From contig DBHK01000025.1 in the NCBI GenBank assembly GCA_002295635.1, positions 1 through 64,000 of the forward strand: a stretch of DNA of 64,000 bases. Reading direction: 5' to 3'. This DNA comes from UBA830 sp002295635. GTDB taxonomy: Bacteria; Pseudomonadota; Alphaproteobacteria; MPNO01; UBA830. The position numbers and the translations under genes were made by a program. This document shows, one piece after another, positions 15,516 to 24,616 of the stretch (within the stretch, counting starts at the first letter, position 1; every line of letters begins with the position of its first letter). The notes under the pieces were generated by a model, which was not told where the DNA came from, made no database searches, and saw nothing but the letters and a program-made list of their open reading frames with translations.

Positions 15516-17104
15516 CGTCGACCGATGTCATCATCATCGGCGCCGGTCCGGCGGGTCTTTCCACCGCAAACTATCTTGGCATGGCCGGGATCCGCACCAC
15601 CCTGATCGAACGGAATCCAAGCACGGTAAATGAACCCCGTGCCGTATCAATCGATGACGAATCCCTGCGCTCGATGCAAACATTAGGCCTTGTCGACCGT
15701 ATCGTTGAACGAACTCTGCCGGGCTACGGGTCGCGTTATTACTCACCTGGCCACCGCGAATTCGCTCGTGTAAAGCCAAAGACTGTCGAATTTGGTCACC
15801 CCCGGCGATCTGGGTTCCACCAGCCAGAATTGGAAGCAACGTTGCTAGACGGACTGAAACGCTTTCCTAATGTGAGGGTATGGTTCGAGCACGAATTCGA
15901 GAAATATGAACAGGATGTCAAAGGCGTCACAGTAACGGTGCGTGATCCAGACGGCGTCGCAAAGCGCGTCCGCGGCGCTTTCCTAGCAGGGTGCGACGGC
16001 GGGCGGTCTTCAATCCGAAGCGCCATTGGCGCTGCGCTCGTGGGATCTAGCTTCGAGGAACGTTGGCTTGTCTTCGATACCGTAAATGATTTTGACGACA
16101 CACCGGACTCGGTGGCCCATTGCGATCACCGTCGCCCGGCTATCACACTGCCCGGCATAGGAAAAACGCGACGCTGGGAATTCGTTGTCCACCCGGGGGA
16201 GAATGCCGACGAATTTCTGAAGCCGGAAACCATCACCCGCCTCTTGCATCCTTATATTGGCGATCGTCCGGTCCAGGTTGTCCGCAAAGTTGTCTACACG
16301 TTTCAGGCGCGAGTTGCGGACCGATGGCGAGACGAACGCGTTTTTTTGCTGGGCGATGCAGCACACCTAACTCCGCCTTACGCCGGCCAAGGCCTAAATA
16401 GTGGTCAACGCGACGCCAATAACTTCGCGTGGAAAGCCGCTGCCGTCGTAAAGGGACAGTTCGGCATGCAATTTATGGATACATATGAAAGCGAGCGCCG
16501 GGCGCATGCGTGGTCGCTAATTCAAATGGCGATACAAATCGGCTGGGTGATGGTGCCGCGTAACTGGTTTCATACATACGGTCAGATACTGTTTTTTCGG
16601 CTGGCTGGCCTCATTCCAAAGCTGCGAGATTATTTTCTTGGTATGAAATTCAAGCCGGAGCCTAGATTCGCAAATGGCTTTCTCGTTGCCGACGTCGAGA
16701 CACCATCGCGCACTCTGGTCGGCCGCATGCTTCCACAACCAGCCATCAAAACGTCTGATGACGGAAGCGCAAAACTAGACGACCTTTTGGGATTTGGCTT
16801 CGCTCTTCTCGCGATCGGCGGCGATGCCGCAATAGAGATAGAAAACTTTGACCACCCGCTATGGCATCATTTAAACGTGGTGCGGGTGGCCCTCGTCCCG
16901 AACCACGTCAACGTCCCCAACATCGCGCGCAAGGCGATTATCGCCGACGCGGATCTACCGCAAAAACTCAGACCCTACCGCGGAAAATTTCTCCTCGTCC
17001 GGCCCGACCGATACGTTGCCGCCTCTTTCACGCTCGAAGGTGCGTCAGCTGCGGCAGATGCACTCGCCGCGCAGATCGGCACCGAAATGCAGGTGCCTAG
17101 CTGA
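15500..17104 (+). CDS. FAD-dependent aromatic monooxygenase (PHBH-fold, MhpA-like)
   Basis: A 534-residue class A flavin monooxygenase. The ADP-binding motif is VIIIGAGPAGLSTANYLG, the DG motif GCDGGRSSIR lies near residue 170, and the GD motif VFLLGDAAHLTPPYAGQGLN lies near residue 290 and contacts FAD. A thioredoxin-like C-terminal part follows, as in 3-(3-hydroxyphenyl)propionate hydroxylase MhpA and its relatives. It uses NAD(P)H and O2 to hydroxylate a phenolic substrate, not identifiable here. The start is TTG at 15500, with no strong ribosome-binding site, and overlaps the truncated VOC frame. No ring-cleavage gene is intact nearby. Confidence 0.85.
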   Translation: MDKGLTSTDVIIIGAGPAGLSTANYLGMAGIRTTLIERNPSTVNEPRAVSIDDESLRSMQTLGLVDRIVERTLPGYGSRYYSPGHREFARVKPKTVEFGHPRRSGFHQPELEATLLDGLKRFPNVRVWFEHEFEKYEQDVKGVTVTVRDPDGVAKRVRGAFLAGCDGGRSSIRSAIGAALVGSSFEERWLVFDTVNDFDDTPDSVAHCDHRRPAITLPGIGKTRRWEFVVHPGENADEFLKPETITRLLHPYIGDRPVQVVRKVVYTFQARVADRWRDERVFLLGDAAHLTPPYAGQGLNSGQRDANNFAWKAAAVVKGQFGMQFMDTYESERRAHAWSLIQMAIQIGWVMVPRNWFHTYGQILFFRLAGLIPKLRDYFLGMKFKPEPRFANGFLVADVETPSRTLVGRMLPQPAIKTSDDGSAKLDDLLGFGFALLAIGGDAAIEIENFDHPLWHHLNVVRVALVPNHVNVPNIARKAIIADADLPQKLRPYRGKFLLVRPDRYVAASFTLEGASAAADALAAQIGTEMQVPS

Positions 17105-17290
17105 ACCCGCCAACAGACCTATCCCGTTCGGCTCACCTGTTTTATGATATAAGAGCGGAAATCGACAATTTCATTGTAAGTATTAGTCCGGCGGCGCGAC
17201 AGCCGATACCGCATGAACAAACGTCAGGCCGTTCCCTTTCACTCTTTGCTGATGTATTCACAGAACACAATGTAATGAGGAATAAAGCCG

Positions 17291-17704
17291 ATGCAGTACT
17301 GGCTATTCAAATCTGAACCAGGCGCCTGGTCATGGGATGATCAGGTAAAAGCCGGCGTAGCCGAATGGGACGGTGTCCGCAATCATCAGGCCAACAACAA
17401 CATGAAGGCAATGACGAAAGGCGATAAGGGCTTTTTCTATCATTCGGTGAATGAAAAACAGATCGTTGGGATTGTCGAGGTGGTGAAGGAACATTACCCG
17501 GATCATACCGACGCGTCAGGCCGGTTTGGCATGGTCGACGTCAAGGCGATCGAACCGGTGGAGACACCAGTCACACTTGCGGATATTAAGGCAGAACCAA
17601 AGCTGGAAAACCTGGCGCTTGTGAAGCAGTCACGCCTGTCGGTCGTTCCTGTCTCGAAGGAGGAATGGAAACTGCTGTGCAAGATGGCAGGGGTAAAACC
17701 CTGA
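17291..17704 (+). CDS. EVE-domain protein
   Basis: A 137-residue protein matching a whole EVE domain: YWLFKSEPGAWSWDDQ at the start, WDGVRNHQANNNMKAM, GDKGFFYHSVNEKQIVGIVE and VKQSRLSVVPVSKEEW. EVE domains have a PUA-like fold and bind modified bases in nucleic acid. The stand-alone bacterial proteins are widely conserved but poorly understood. It is followed seven bases later by the Rieske-protein gene. Confidence 0.95.
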   Translation: MQYWLFKSEPGAWSWDDQVKAGVAEWDGVRNHQANNNMKAMTKGDKGFFYHSVNEKQIVGIVEVVKEHYPDHTDASGRFGMVDVKAIEPVETPVTLADIKAEPKLENLALVKQSRLSVVPVSKEEWKLLCKMAGVKP

Positions 17705-17711
17705 GGTCCAA

Positions 17712-18050
17712 GTGAGCGATCGGGTTTTCCTCTGTCGCCTAGACGATGTTGCTGATCCGGGAAGTAAGGGTTTCGAGAACATCGACGGCCATGAGGACTT
17801 TTTTCTCATCCGCCGTGGTCAAAAGGCTTTTGGTTATCAGAACTTCTGTCCGCATTATGGTGCACCGCTCGACTGGAAACCGGATGCATTTTTATCATAC
17901 GAAAAGGATCAGATCCTCTGCTCCATGCATGGCGCCCTATTTAACATTGACGATGGTATATGTACGCAGGGTCCTTGCCCAGGGCAGGCATTGACCTCTA
18001 TTAATTTGGTTATAGAGGATGGCGTAATATACTTACTTCCGCGGGGCTAA
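17712..18050 (+). CDS. Rieske [2Fe-2S] ferredoxin-like protein
   Basis: A 112-residue single Rieske domain. NFCPHYGAPLDW and ILCSMHGALFNIDDGICTQG supply the Cys-x-His and Cys-x2-His ligands of a [2Fe-2S] cluster. It has no signal or membrane anchor, so it is a soluble cytosolic electron-transfer protein. The start is GTG at 17712. It probably shares a transcript with the EVE gene. The partner enzyme is not evident. Confidence 0.88.
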   Translation: MSDRVFLCRLDDVADPGSKGFENIDGHEDFFLIRRGQKAFGYQNFCPHYGAPLDWKPDAFLSYEKDQILCSMHGALFNIDDGICTQGPCPGQALTSINLVIEDGVIYLLPRG

Positions 18051-18168
18051 TAATGCTTTTTTGCCGGGGACATCGTCTACGCCAGTCGCCTTGCCCCGTG
18101 CCGCCTAAACAAACATAATTATTTAACAGGTCAGCAGAAGGTGCTGATAGGAGCTACAGGGTGAGATA

Positions 18169-20115
18169 ATGTCAGAGAATGAAATTTTTCCGGTGCCGGA
18201 AGAGTGGGCGGAACGCGCTCTCTTGGATGAAGCCGGATACGAAAAGATGTATCGCCAGTCCATTGAAAACCCAGAGAAATTTTGGGGTGAGCAGGGGAAA
18301 AGGGTCGACTGGATAAAACCCTATACACAGGTCAAAGATGTATCCTTCTCCCCCGACGACTTGCATATCCGCTGGTATCATGACGGCACTTTGAATGCAT
18401 CTGCCAACTGCCTTGATCGGCACCTCGAAACCCGCGGTGATCAAGTTGCTCTTATTTGGGAAGGCGATGACCAAGCGGATTCGCGAACCCTGACCTACCG
18501 GGAACTATACGAAGAGGTTTGTAAATTCGCGAACGTACTCAAAGCAAACGGGGTCAAAAAGGGTCACAGAGTCACAATCTATCTTCCAATGGTGCCAGAA
18601 ATTGCAGTTGCCGTTTTAGCCTGCGCCCGGGTCGGTGCCATTCACTCAGTAATATTTGGCGGGTTCTCGCCGGAGTCTATCTCCGGGCGTATTCACGATT
18701 CTAAATCCTCAGTGATCGTGACGGCAGATGAAGGCATACGCGGCGGCCGCACTATTCCGCTGAAAGGTAACGTGGACGAAGCGTTGAAGCAGTGCCCATC
18801 AATCGAAAAATGCATCGTAGTGAAGCGAAGCGGCGCGGACATAAGTTGGTTTTCCGGTCGGGATATCTGGTACCATGAGGCGATAGCACATGCGCCGTCG
18901 GATTGCCCGCCTGAGGAAATGAAAGCGGAAGACCCGCTATTCATTCTTTATACTTCAGGCTCCACCGGCACACCCAAAGGAGTACTGCATACCACCGGCG
19001 GTTATATGGTCTACGCCTCGATGACATTTCAATATGTGTTCGATTATCACGACGGCGAAATTTACTGGTGTACTGCCGATGTTGGATGGATCACCGGCCA
19101 CAGCTATATCTTATATGGACCGCTCGCCAACGGCGCGACAACGCTGATCTTTGAAGGCGTCCCAAACTACCCCGACTCCTCTCGCTTTTGGCAGGTGTGC
19201 GACAAGCATCAAGTCAACATCTTCTACACCGCCCCTACCGCGATTCGCGCTCTTATGCGAGAGGGTAATGGGCCAGTCGAAGCGACAAAACGCGACACAT
19301 TACGCCTACTCGGCAGCGTCGGTGAGCCGATAAACCCGGAGGCTTGGCTGTGGTACTATGAGGTAGTCGGTGGCGGCAAGTGCCCGATTGTCGATACTTG
19401 GTGGCAAACTGAGACCGGCGGTATTCTGATTACGCCGCTTCCCGGCGCTACGCCGCTAAAGCCGGGCTCCGCCACGCGTCCGTTTTTCGGCATAAAACCT
19501 CAGATCGTCGACACCGACGGGAATATTCTAGAGAATGCGGCACAAGGAAATCTTATCATTACCGATTCATGGCCTGGTCAGATGAGGACAGTCTATGGCG
19601 ATCATGAACGGTTCGTGCAGACGTATTTCTCGACTTACAAAGGAAATTACTTCACCGGTGATGGGTGCCGACGCGACGAAGACGGATATTACTGGATCAC
19701 TGGCCGCGTCGACGACGTTATAAACGTTTCGGGTCACCGCATGGGTACAGCAGAGGTGGAAAGTGCCCTTGTCGGTCATCCTAAAGTCGCCGAGGCTGCT
19801 GTAGTTGGCTATCCACACGACATTAAAGGGCAGGGTATTTATGCGTATGTTACTCTTATGGAAGGGGATGAAACATCGCAGGAATTGCTGGCAGAGTTGA
19901 GGCAGTGGGTGCGAAAGGAAATAGGTCCTATCGCTTCACCAGATCTAATACAGTGGGCGCCAGGGTTGCCCAAGACGCGCTCGGGTAAGATTATGCGCCG
20001 TATTTTACGTAAAATTGCTGCAAATGAGCATAACCAGCTCGGAGATACCACCACCCTTGCGGATCCTGCTGTGGTCGATGACCTTGTGAAGAACCGCCAA
20101 AACCGCCAAGGATAG
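18169..20115 (+). CDS. acs: Acetyl-CoA synthetase
   Basis: A 648-residue AMP-forming enzyme activating acetate to acetyl-CoA. The phosphate-binding loop YTSGSTGTPKGVLHT, WWQTETGG, YFTGDGCRRDEDGYYWITGR and the C-terminal motif KTRSGKIMRR, with Lys607 as the acetylation-regulated residue, are all present. The length is normal for Acs. It is monocistronic as far as can be seen, with about 120 bases before it and 206 empty bases after it. Confidence 0.97.
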   Translation: MSENEIFPVPEEWAERALLDEAGYEKMYRQSIENPEKFWGEQGKRVDWIKPYTQVKDVSFSPDDLHIRWYHDGTLNASANCLDRHLETRGDQVALIWEGDDQADSRTLTYRELYEEVCKFANVLKANGVKKGHRVTIYLPMVPEIAVAVLACARVGAIHSVIFGGFSPESISGRIHDSKSSVIVTADEGIRGGRTIPLKGNVDEALKQCPSIEKCIVVKRSGADISWFSGRDIWYHEAIAHAPSDCPPEEMKAEDPLFILYTSGSTGTPKGVLHTTGGYMVYASMTFQYVFDYHDGEIYWCTADVGWITGHSYILYGPLANGATTLIFEGVPNYPDSSRFWQVCDKHQVNIFYTAPTAIRALMREGNGPVEATKRDTLRLLGSVGEPINPEAWLWYYEVVGGGKCPIVDTWWQTETGGILITPLPGATPLKPGSATRPFFGIKPQIVDTDGNILENAAQGNLIITDSWPGQMRTVYGDHERFVQTYFSTYKGNYFTGDGCRRDEDGYYWITGRVDDVINVSGHRMGTAEVESALVGHPKVAEAAVVGYPHDIKGQGIYAYVTLMEGDETSQELLAELRQWVRKEIGPIASPDLIQWAPGLPKTRSGKIMRRILRKIAANEHNQLGDTTTLADPAVVDDLVKNRQNRQG

Positions 20116-20321
20116 TTCCGGTCATCTCTTTTTTATAGGCAACCCATAGATAGGCCTAGAAATCCTGAAACCGGGAAGGCAGAGATTTGAAGGTTTAATG
20201 GAACTTTTTTAGATGAAAGTCTCTCGGTCTAGGTGCCGGATTTAAACTTTTGGAGGTTCATAGAAGTAAACCACAAACATAAAAATTTTTACCTAACTGT
20301 ACAGCGTGTGTTCATTCGATT

Positions 20322-20534
20322 TTAGAAATCAACGCAACGGCCATTTATTTCCCAGTCACCATAACGAGTGGGGTCTGCACCTCCCCGTCCACCTATCTCT
20401 GTCGGGGTAAGGGCAGTCTCTTTAACCTTCTCGGACTCGACATCTGATCCCGGCCTAGAGGGTTTTTGGGAATTTTCCGACTTTATATTCTCGGGCGCGT
20501 TGGCGCCGGAGTTTTTACTATTTTCACTGACCAT
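20322..20534 (-). CDS. SDHAF4-like (DUF1674) succinate dehydrogenase assembly factor
   Basis: A 70-residue protein whose C-terminus carries the DUF1674 signature EIGGRGGADPTRYGDWEIN. In mitochondria SDHAF4 binds the flavinylated SdhA before complex II assembly. Bacterial members are alphaproteobacterial and usually lie near rsmB, as here. The N-terminal half is disordered and rich in Ser and Glu. The start is ATG at 20534, overlapping the flippase stop by 11 bases; the longer frame above it would lie inside the flippase gene. Confidence 0.88.
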   Translation of the reverse strand: MVSENSKNSGANAPENIKSENSQKPSRPGSDVESEKVKETALTPTEIGGRGGADPTRYGDWEINGRCVDF

Positions 20535-22038
20535 GTCTAGGGTCCGTTCCTTGCAGCTTGCTGTTGGCCACATCTCTATTTCGCAAAACATATACAACGG
20601 CTGAAAGGTCGGCGCGTCGAAAAACACCCGTTGCGTAGGTGAGAAGTAAATAACACCCCAAAGCCACGATGACCATTAACAACGGTAGCAACCAACCCGA
20701 AAAATCATCGCCCCCGTCGGCCAGAAATTGCGTAAGAATTCGCGCCACGAGAAATGATACGCCACTACAAATGACCGCCAAACCGGGGGTACCAAATCCA
20801 AAAAAGCCAAATTTTGATCGAACTCTAAAAACTAAAAGGGCAAACATTACGATCTGGGAAAGCAAAGTAGCTATTGCTGCACCGACCCCACCGTAAGCAG
20901 GTATGAGCCAACAATTTAGGCAGACGTTTGTCACCGCGACCGCTGCTAGGATCGCTACTTGCACTGTCTGGTCGCGCCAAGATATCAATGCCGTCAGTGG
21001 CGCCATACAAGCATAGGAAATGACAGCCGCGACCTGTAATATAGATAGAGTATTAGCGCCCTGAATAAATTTTTCACCAAACACCAGTATCGTTACCCAC
21101 TCCGGAAAGGTGATCATCGCAACACAGACGGGCGCACCTAAAAATACGATGATGCGTATGTAACGATAATAAATCGCACGCATTTTCTCCGGATCACCTA
21201 CCGCCGCCGTAAGCGCCGGGGAGAAAGCAGAACTTGTGATCTGTGCAGCGAACAACGATAAAAGAAACAACCTGGACATGGCCGCGTATATGCCCGTCTC
21301 TTCAGCAGGCCGCAAAAACCCAAGCATTACGACATCAACATTTAGGAAAACCAGGCTCATCAGACCCGCCAGCAATAATGGGGCACTGCCGCAAATCACT
21401 TGCCGCATCTCTCGACGACCAAACGAAAAACTCAGCCGCGCGACACTCTTGTGCGCGAATAACGCCAGAAAAAATGCAGTTAGACACATCACTGAAAAAG
21501 GTATCGCAGCAGCAACGAAAATATCTTTGGGTCCGTTTACAAAGATTAGTACGGCGATCATACCCAGAAGTGCCGCTACACCCTGACGAATAGCAGTTGG
21601 TCCCATGCGCTGATGGCCTTGAAACAAAAAATCGACCGTCATTGCCGCAGATAACAGCCCGAGGATCTGGATAAACAATACGATGCTCACATCGCGTGGT
21701 CTGTCAATTGCGTAGATCGCGGAGACGTACACCAGGCCAACTATGGCGAGGAGTACCAAACGTGTACCGATTATTTGCGAAAAAAGAACCTGCGTACGTC
21801 CGGGGTTCGCAGCTATTTCTCGGGTGCCGTAAAGGTCAGTGCCGAACACCACTGATAGCGCGAAATAAGAAACAAACGCGGTGCCAAAACCAATGATCCC
21901 GTATATCTCCGGTCCCAACATGCGGGCCAACCAAGCAGTAGAAATAAAGCCCGCAGCCATCGATACAACTTGGGCGACCCCCAACATAGACGCGTTACGA
22001 AGAATACGCGACGTCGTCACGAAATAGGACCCAGCCAC
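20524..22038 (-). CDS. Polysaccharide flippase (Wzx/MATE-like, MOP superfamily)
   Basis: A 504-residue integral membrane protein with about 12-14 hydrophobic segments and the N-terminal pattern of polysaccharide-export flippases (ARMLGPEIYGIIGFGTAFVS). These proteins flip lipid-linked glycan units across the inner membrane. It lies apart from the glycan locus that starts at 26304, and its gene overlaps the SDHAF4-like gene, an unexpected operon partner. Which glycan it serves is not shown. Confidence 0.85.
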   Translation of the reverse strand: MAGSYFVTTSRILRNASMLGVAQVVSMAAGFISTAWLARMLGPEIYGIIGFGTAFVSYFALSVVFGTDLYGTREIAANPGRTQVLFSQIIGTRLVLLAIVGLVYVSAIYAIDRPRDVSIVLFIQILGLLSAAMTVDFLFQGHQRMGPTAIRQGVAALLGMIAVLIFVNGPKDIFVAAAIPFSVMCLTAFFLALFAHKSVARLSFSFGRREMRQVICGSAPLLLAGLMSLVFLNVDVVMLGFLRPAEETGIYAAMSRLFLLSLFAAQITSSAFSPALTAAVGDPEKMRAIYYRYIRIIVFLGAPVCVAMITFPEWVTILVFGEKFIQGANTLSILQVAAVISYACMAPLTALISWRDQTVQVAILAAVAVTNVCLNCWLIPAYGGVGAAIATLLSQIVMFALLVFRVRSKFGFFGFGTPGLAVICSGVSFLVARILTQFLADGGDDFSGWLLPLLMVIVALGCYLLLTYATGVFRRADLSAVVYVLRNRDVANSKLQGTDPRHGQ

Positions 22039-22504
22039 GTCCGAGAAAGGCCGTAAGGGGAAGGGATTGTTAGCATGTAGGTCAATCTAAAATCCTTTTC
22101 AGGGACCGGTTTGGTCCGGCACCCGTTAGGGGATGCCTATCATCAGATATATCACTTGTCACTTGCATCAGTGTTGGTCGACTCCGGTACCGAACTTTCG
22201 AATTACCGAAAAGACACTCTCCTACTCGCCTGCTTGACCACCTTTTTTCTGGTATGGGAAACCTTTAGGCTGTACTTGCCGGCATGTTAAATGCATTTGG
22301 CATCCCACCGGCCACAAATGGTGGTCCAGTCCGGTAAGACACATGTCATACCTGCGGGTTCCGTCAAGATGGCCGGTTGAGTATCTCCTATAATATCGGG
22401 GTCAACCGCCAAATGTATGCTAGCAGATAAGATGAATAACACCCGTTCTTCAGCTGCCATAAAACCCAGATTGTACGGCCCTCGGTTTTCGTTATTGTCA
22501 GCCT
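22039..22504. other. Intergenic stretch with no recognisable gene
   Basis: About 466 bases between the divergent flippase and rsmB genes. Frames are short and interrupted on both strands. I see no tRNA, clear terminator or repeat. It must contain the two divergent promoters, but none can be assigned with confidence. Confidence 0.5.
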
Positions 22505-23815
22505 ATGAATATCACTCAGAAAGGTAACTTAGGCCTAGCCACCCGCGCACAAGCTCATACTATTCTGCGTGAGGTAATCGATCGGCACCGGCCACTGGAC
22601 GAAGTCCTGCAAACTGATAAGCGGTTCGCAAAACTGGAAGCGCGGGATCGCGCCTTTTCGCGTAATCTTATCTCCACAACTTTGAGGCGATTGGGCCAGA
22701 TCGACATTATCATCGATGACTGTCTGGATAGACCTCTGCCCAAGTCAGCCGCCGCTGCTCGCAATGCGATGCGCCTTGGCGTATGCCAGATTCTTTTTCT
22801 GGACACGCACACATACGCTGCTGTGGATACTTCAGTGACGCTAGCGGGACAGCGCGGGCCAGACCGGTTTCGAGGCCTAGTTAATGGTATTTTGCGCCGG
22901 GTTGTGCGAATGGCCGGAAGTATTCCACTTACACCGGAGGCGGAGCGAGCAAATGTACCGGATTGGCTGTGGCAGTCCTGGTGCGGGTCTTTCGATGTAG
23001 TACACGCGGCCAACATTGCCGCCGCACACCTCAAAATCCCGCCGATTGATCTGACCGTCCCCAAGGACAGACCGGGATGGTTGAAACGATTAAGCGGGGA
23101 GGCGATTGGCGCTTCAACGGTACGGCTTGCCGCAAGCGGGGATATAAAGGCTTTACCGGGGTTTGGAGACGGCGCCTGGTGGGTACAAGACGCCGCCGCC
23201 GCGTTACCAGCCCAGTTGATACCGCCGCCCTCGGTGGCCCGAGAAGTTCTGGATCTTTGCGCGGCCCCGGGTGGCAAAACCGCCCAGCTTGCATCAACGG
23301 GGCACAACGTCATCGCCCTAGATATCGCATCAGTTCGGCTAAAGATCTTAGCCGAGAACCTTCGCCGACTGAAGCTAACTGCGACCGTGGTCGAGGCTGA
23401 TCTCCTGACGTGGAAAACGGATCAGCAATACGACTCCATTCTACTGGACGCGCCCTGCACGGCGACCGGAACAATCCGGCGTCACCCAGACATCCCTATC
23501 CTAAAATCTGCCGCCGACGTCACCCGTCAGTCGGATGTCCAAAGAAAGTTTCTAGATCGTGCCTGCGACCTCTTGCGAGACGGTGGTAATTTAGTTTACA
23601 GCGTATGTTCAATGGAGAAATTAGAAGGGCTTGACCAGATAAATCAACTTCTTGCACGAAACATTAATATCTCAATAGATCCAGTTGAACCTTCGGAGGT
23701 CCCGGGGTTCGAAAGTTGCATAAACCCAGACGGCTTTTTGCAAACGACCCCCGCACATCTAAGCGAAAAAGGAGGTGTGGATGGATTCTTTATCGCGAGG
23801 TTGAAGAAAAATTAA
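22505..23815 (+). CDS. rsmB: 16S rRNA m5C967 methyltransferase
   Basis: A 436-residue enzyme. An N-terminal NusB-like RNA-binding domain (~1-145) is followed by a SAM-dependent methyltransferase domain: VLDLCAAPGGKTAQL near residue 255, DAPCTATGTIRRHPDI carrying the catalytic-release Cys, and VCSMEKLEG with the C-terminal Cys region (usual YSTCS replaced by YSVCS). It methylates C967 of 16S rRNA in E. coli. It is upstream of rpe with a 56-base gap. Confidence 0.93.
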   Translation: MNITQKGNLGLATRAQAHTILREVIDRHRPLDEVLQTDKRFAKLEARDRAFSRNLISTTLRRLGQIDIIIDDCLDRPLPKSAAAARNAMRLGVCQILFLDTHTYAAVDTSVTLAGQRGPDRFRGLVNGILRRVVRMAGSIPLTPEAERANVPDWLWQSWCGSFDVVHAANIAAAHLKIPPIDLTVPKDRPGWLKRLSGEAIGASTVRLAASGDIKALPGFGDGAWWVQDAAAALPAQLIPPPSVAREVLDLCAAPGGKTAQLASTGHNVIALDIASVRLKILAENLRRLKLTATVVEADLLTWKTDQQYDSILLDAPCTATGTIRRHPDIPILKSAADVTRQSDVQRKFLDRACDLLRDGGNLVYSVCSMEKLEGLDQINQLLARNINISIDPVEPSEVPGFESCINPDGFLQTTPAHLSEKGGVDGFFIARLKKN

Positions 23816-23871
23816 AGTCACAAATCTGCCGTTTGCTTGCCGCGACTCGAGCAAACTGATACCTAATCGCC

Positions 23872-24537
23872 GTGCAGAAACCGGTTCGAATTGCCCCGTC
23901 CATCCTGTCAGCGGATTTTGCTGCTCTAGGAGATGAAGTCCGCGCGATAACTCGTGCCGGAGCCGACTATATCCATGTAGACGTCATGGACGGCCATTTT
24001 GTGCCTAACATTACGCTTGGCCCGGACGTCGTAAAGGCGTTACGAAAAACTACCAGCAAAACGTTCGATGTCCACCTGATGATTTCACCAGTCGATCCAT
24101 ACGTCGCCGCCTTCGCAGAAGCGGGGTCTGATATCATCACTGTACATGAGGAGGCAGGACCGCAACTGCATCGAACTATCCAATTGATTAAATCGCTGGG
24201 CAAGAAGGCCGGTGTATCGATCAATCCGGCAACGCCTGCCGCTGCTGTGTTTGACGTACTAGAAGAGGTGGACTTGGTGCTCGTTATGAGCGTCAATCCT
24301 GGTTTTGGCGGACAGAAATTTATTCCCGCGTCAATTGCTAAGATTGCGGCGTTGCGAGATGCAATTGACGCAACGGGTCTTGACATTGATCTGGAGGTGG
24401 ACGGCGGGATTGATCCAGTGACCGCGAAAGCGGCGATAAAAGCCGGAGCGGACGTGTTGGTTGCCGGCTCGGCAACCTTCAAAGGCGGGCGACGCAGTTA
24501 TGCTGCTAATATCCGCAGGCTTCGCGGCGGAAAATGA
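23872..24537 (+). CDS. rpe: Ribulose-phosphate 3-epimerase
   Basis: A 221-residue TIM-barrel enzyme interconverting ribulose 5-phosphate and xylulose 5-phosphate. Diagnostic pieces are RIAPSILSADFAALG, HVDVMDGHFVPNITLGP, DVHLMI, VLVMSVNPGFGGQKF and LEVDGGIDP (metal ligands His, Asp, His, Asp). The start is GTG at 23872. It feeds the pentose-phosphate pool that the transaldolase/transketolase/heptose genes further right would draw on. Confidence 0.97.
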   Translation: MQKPVRIAPSILSADFAALGDEVRAITRAGADYIHVDVMDGHFVPNITLGPDVVKALRKTTSKTFDVHLMISPVDPYVAAFAEAGSDIITVHEEAGPQLHRTIQLIKSLGKKAGVSINPATPAAAVFDVLEEVDLVLVMSVNPGFGGQKFIPASIAKIAALRDAIDATGLDIDLEVDGGIDPVTAKAAIKAGADVLVAGSATFKGGRRSYAANIRRLRGGK

Positions 24538-24616
24538 ATTCGCCAATATGTTTACCCTACGGAGAGAGGTTCGCGGTGCTGAACAGAAAATTTTAACGTT
24601 AATGGGCAGATAGAAG

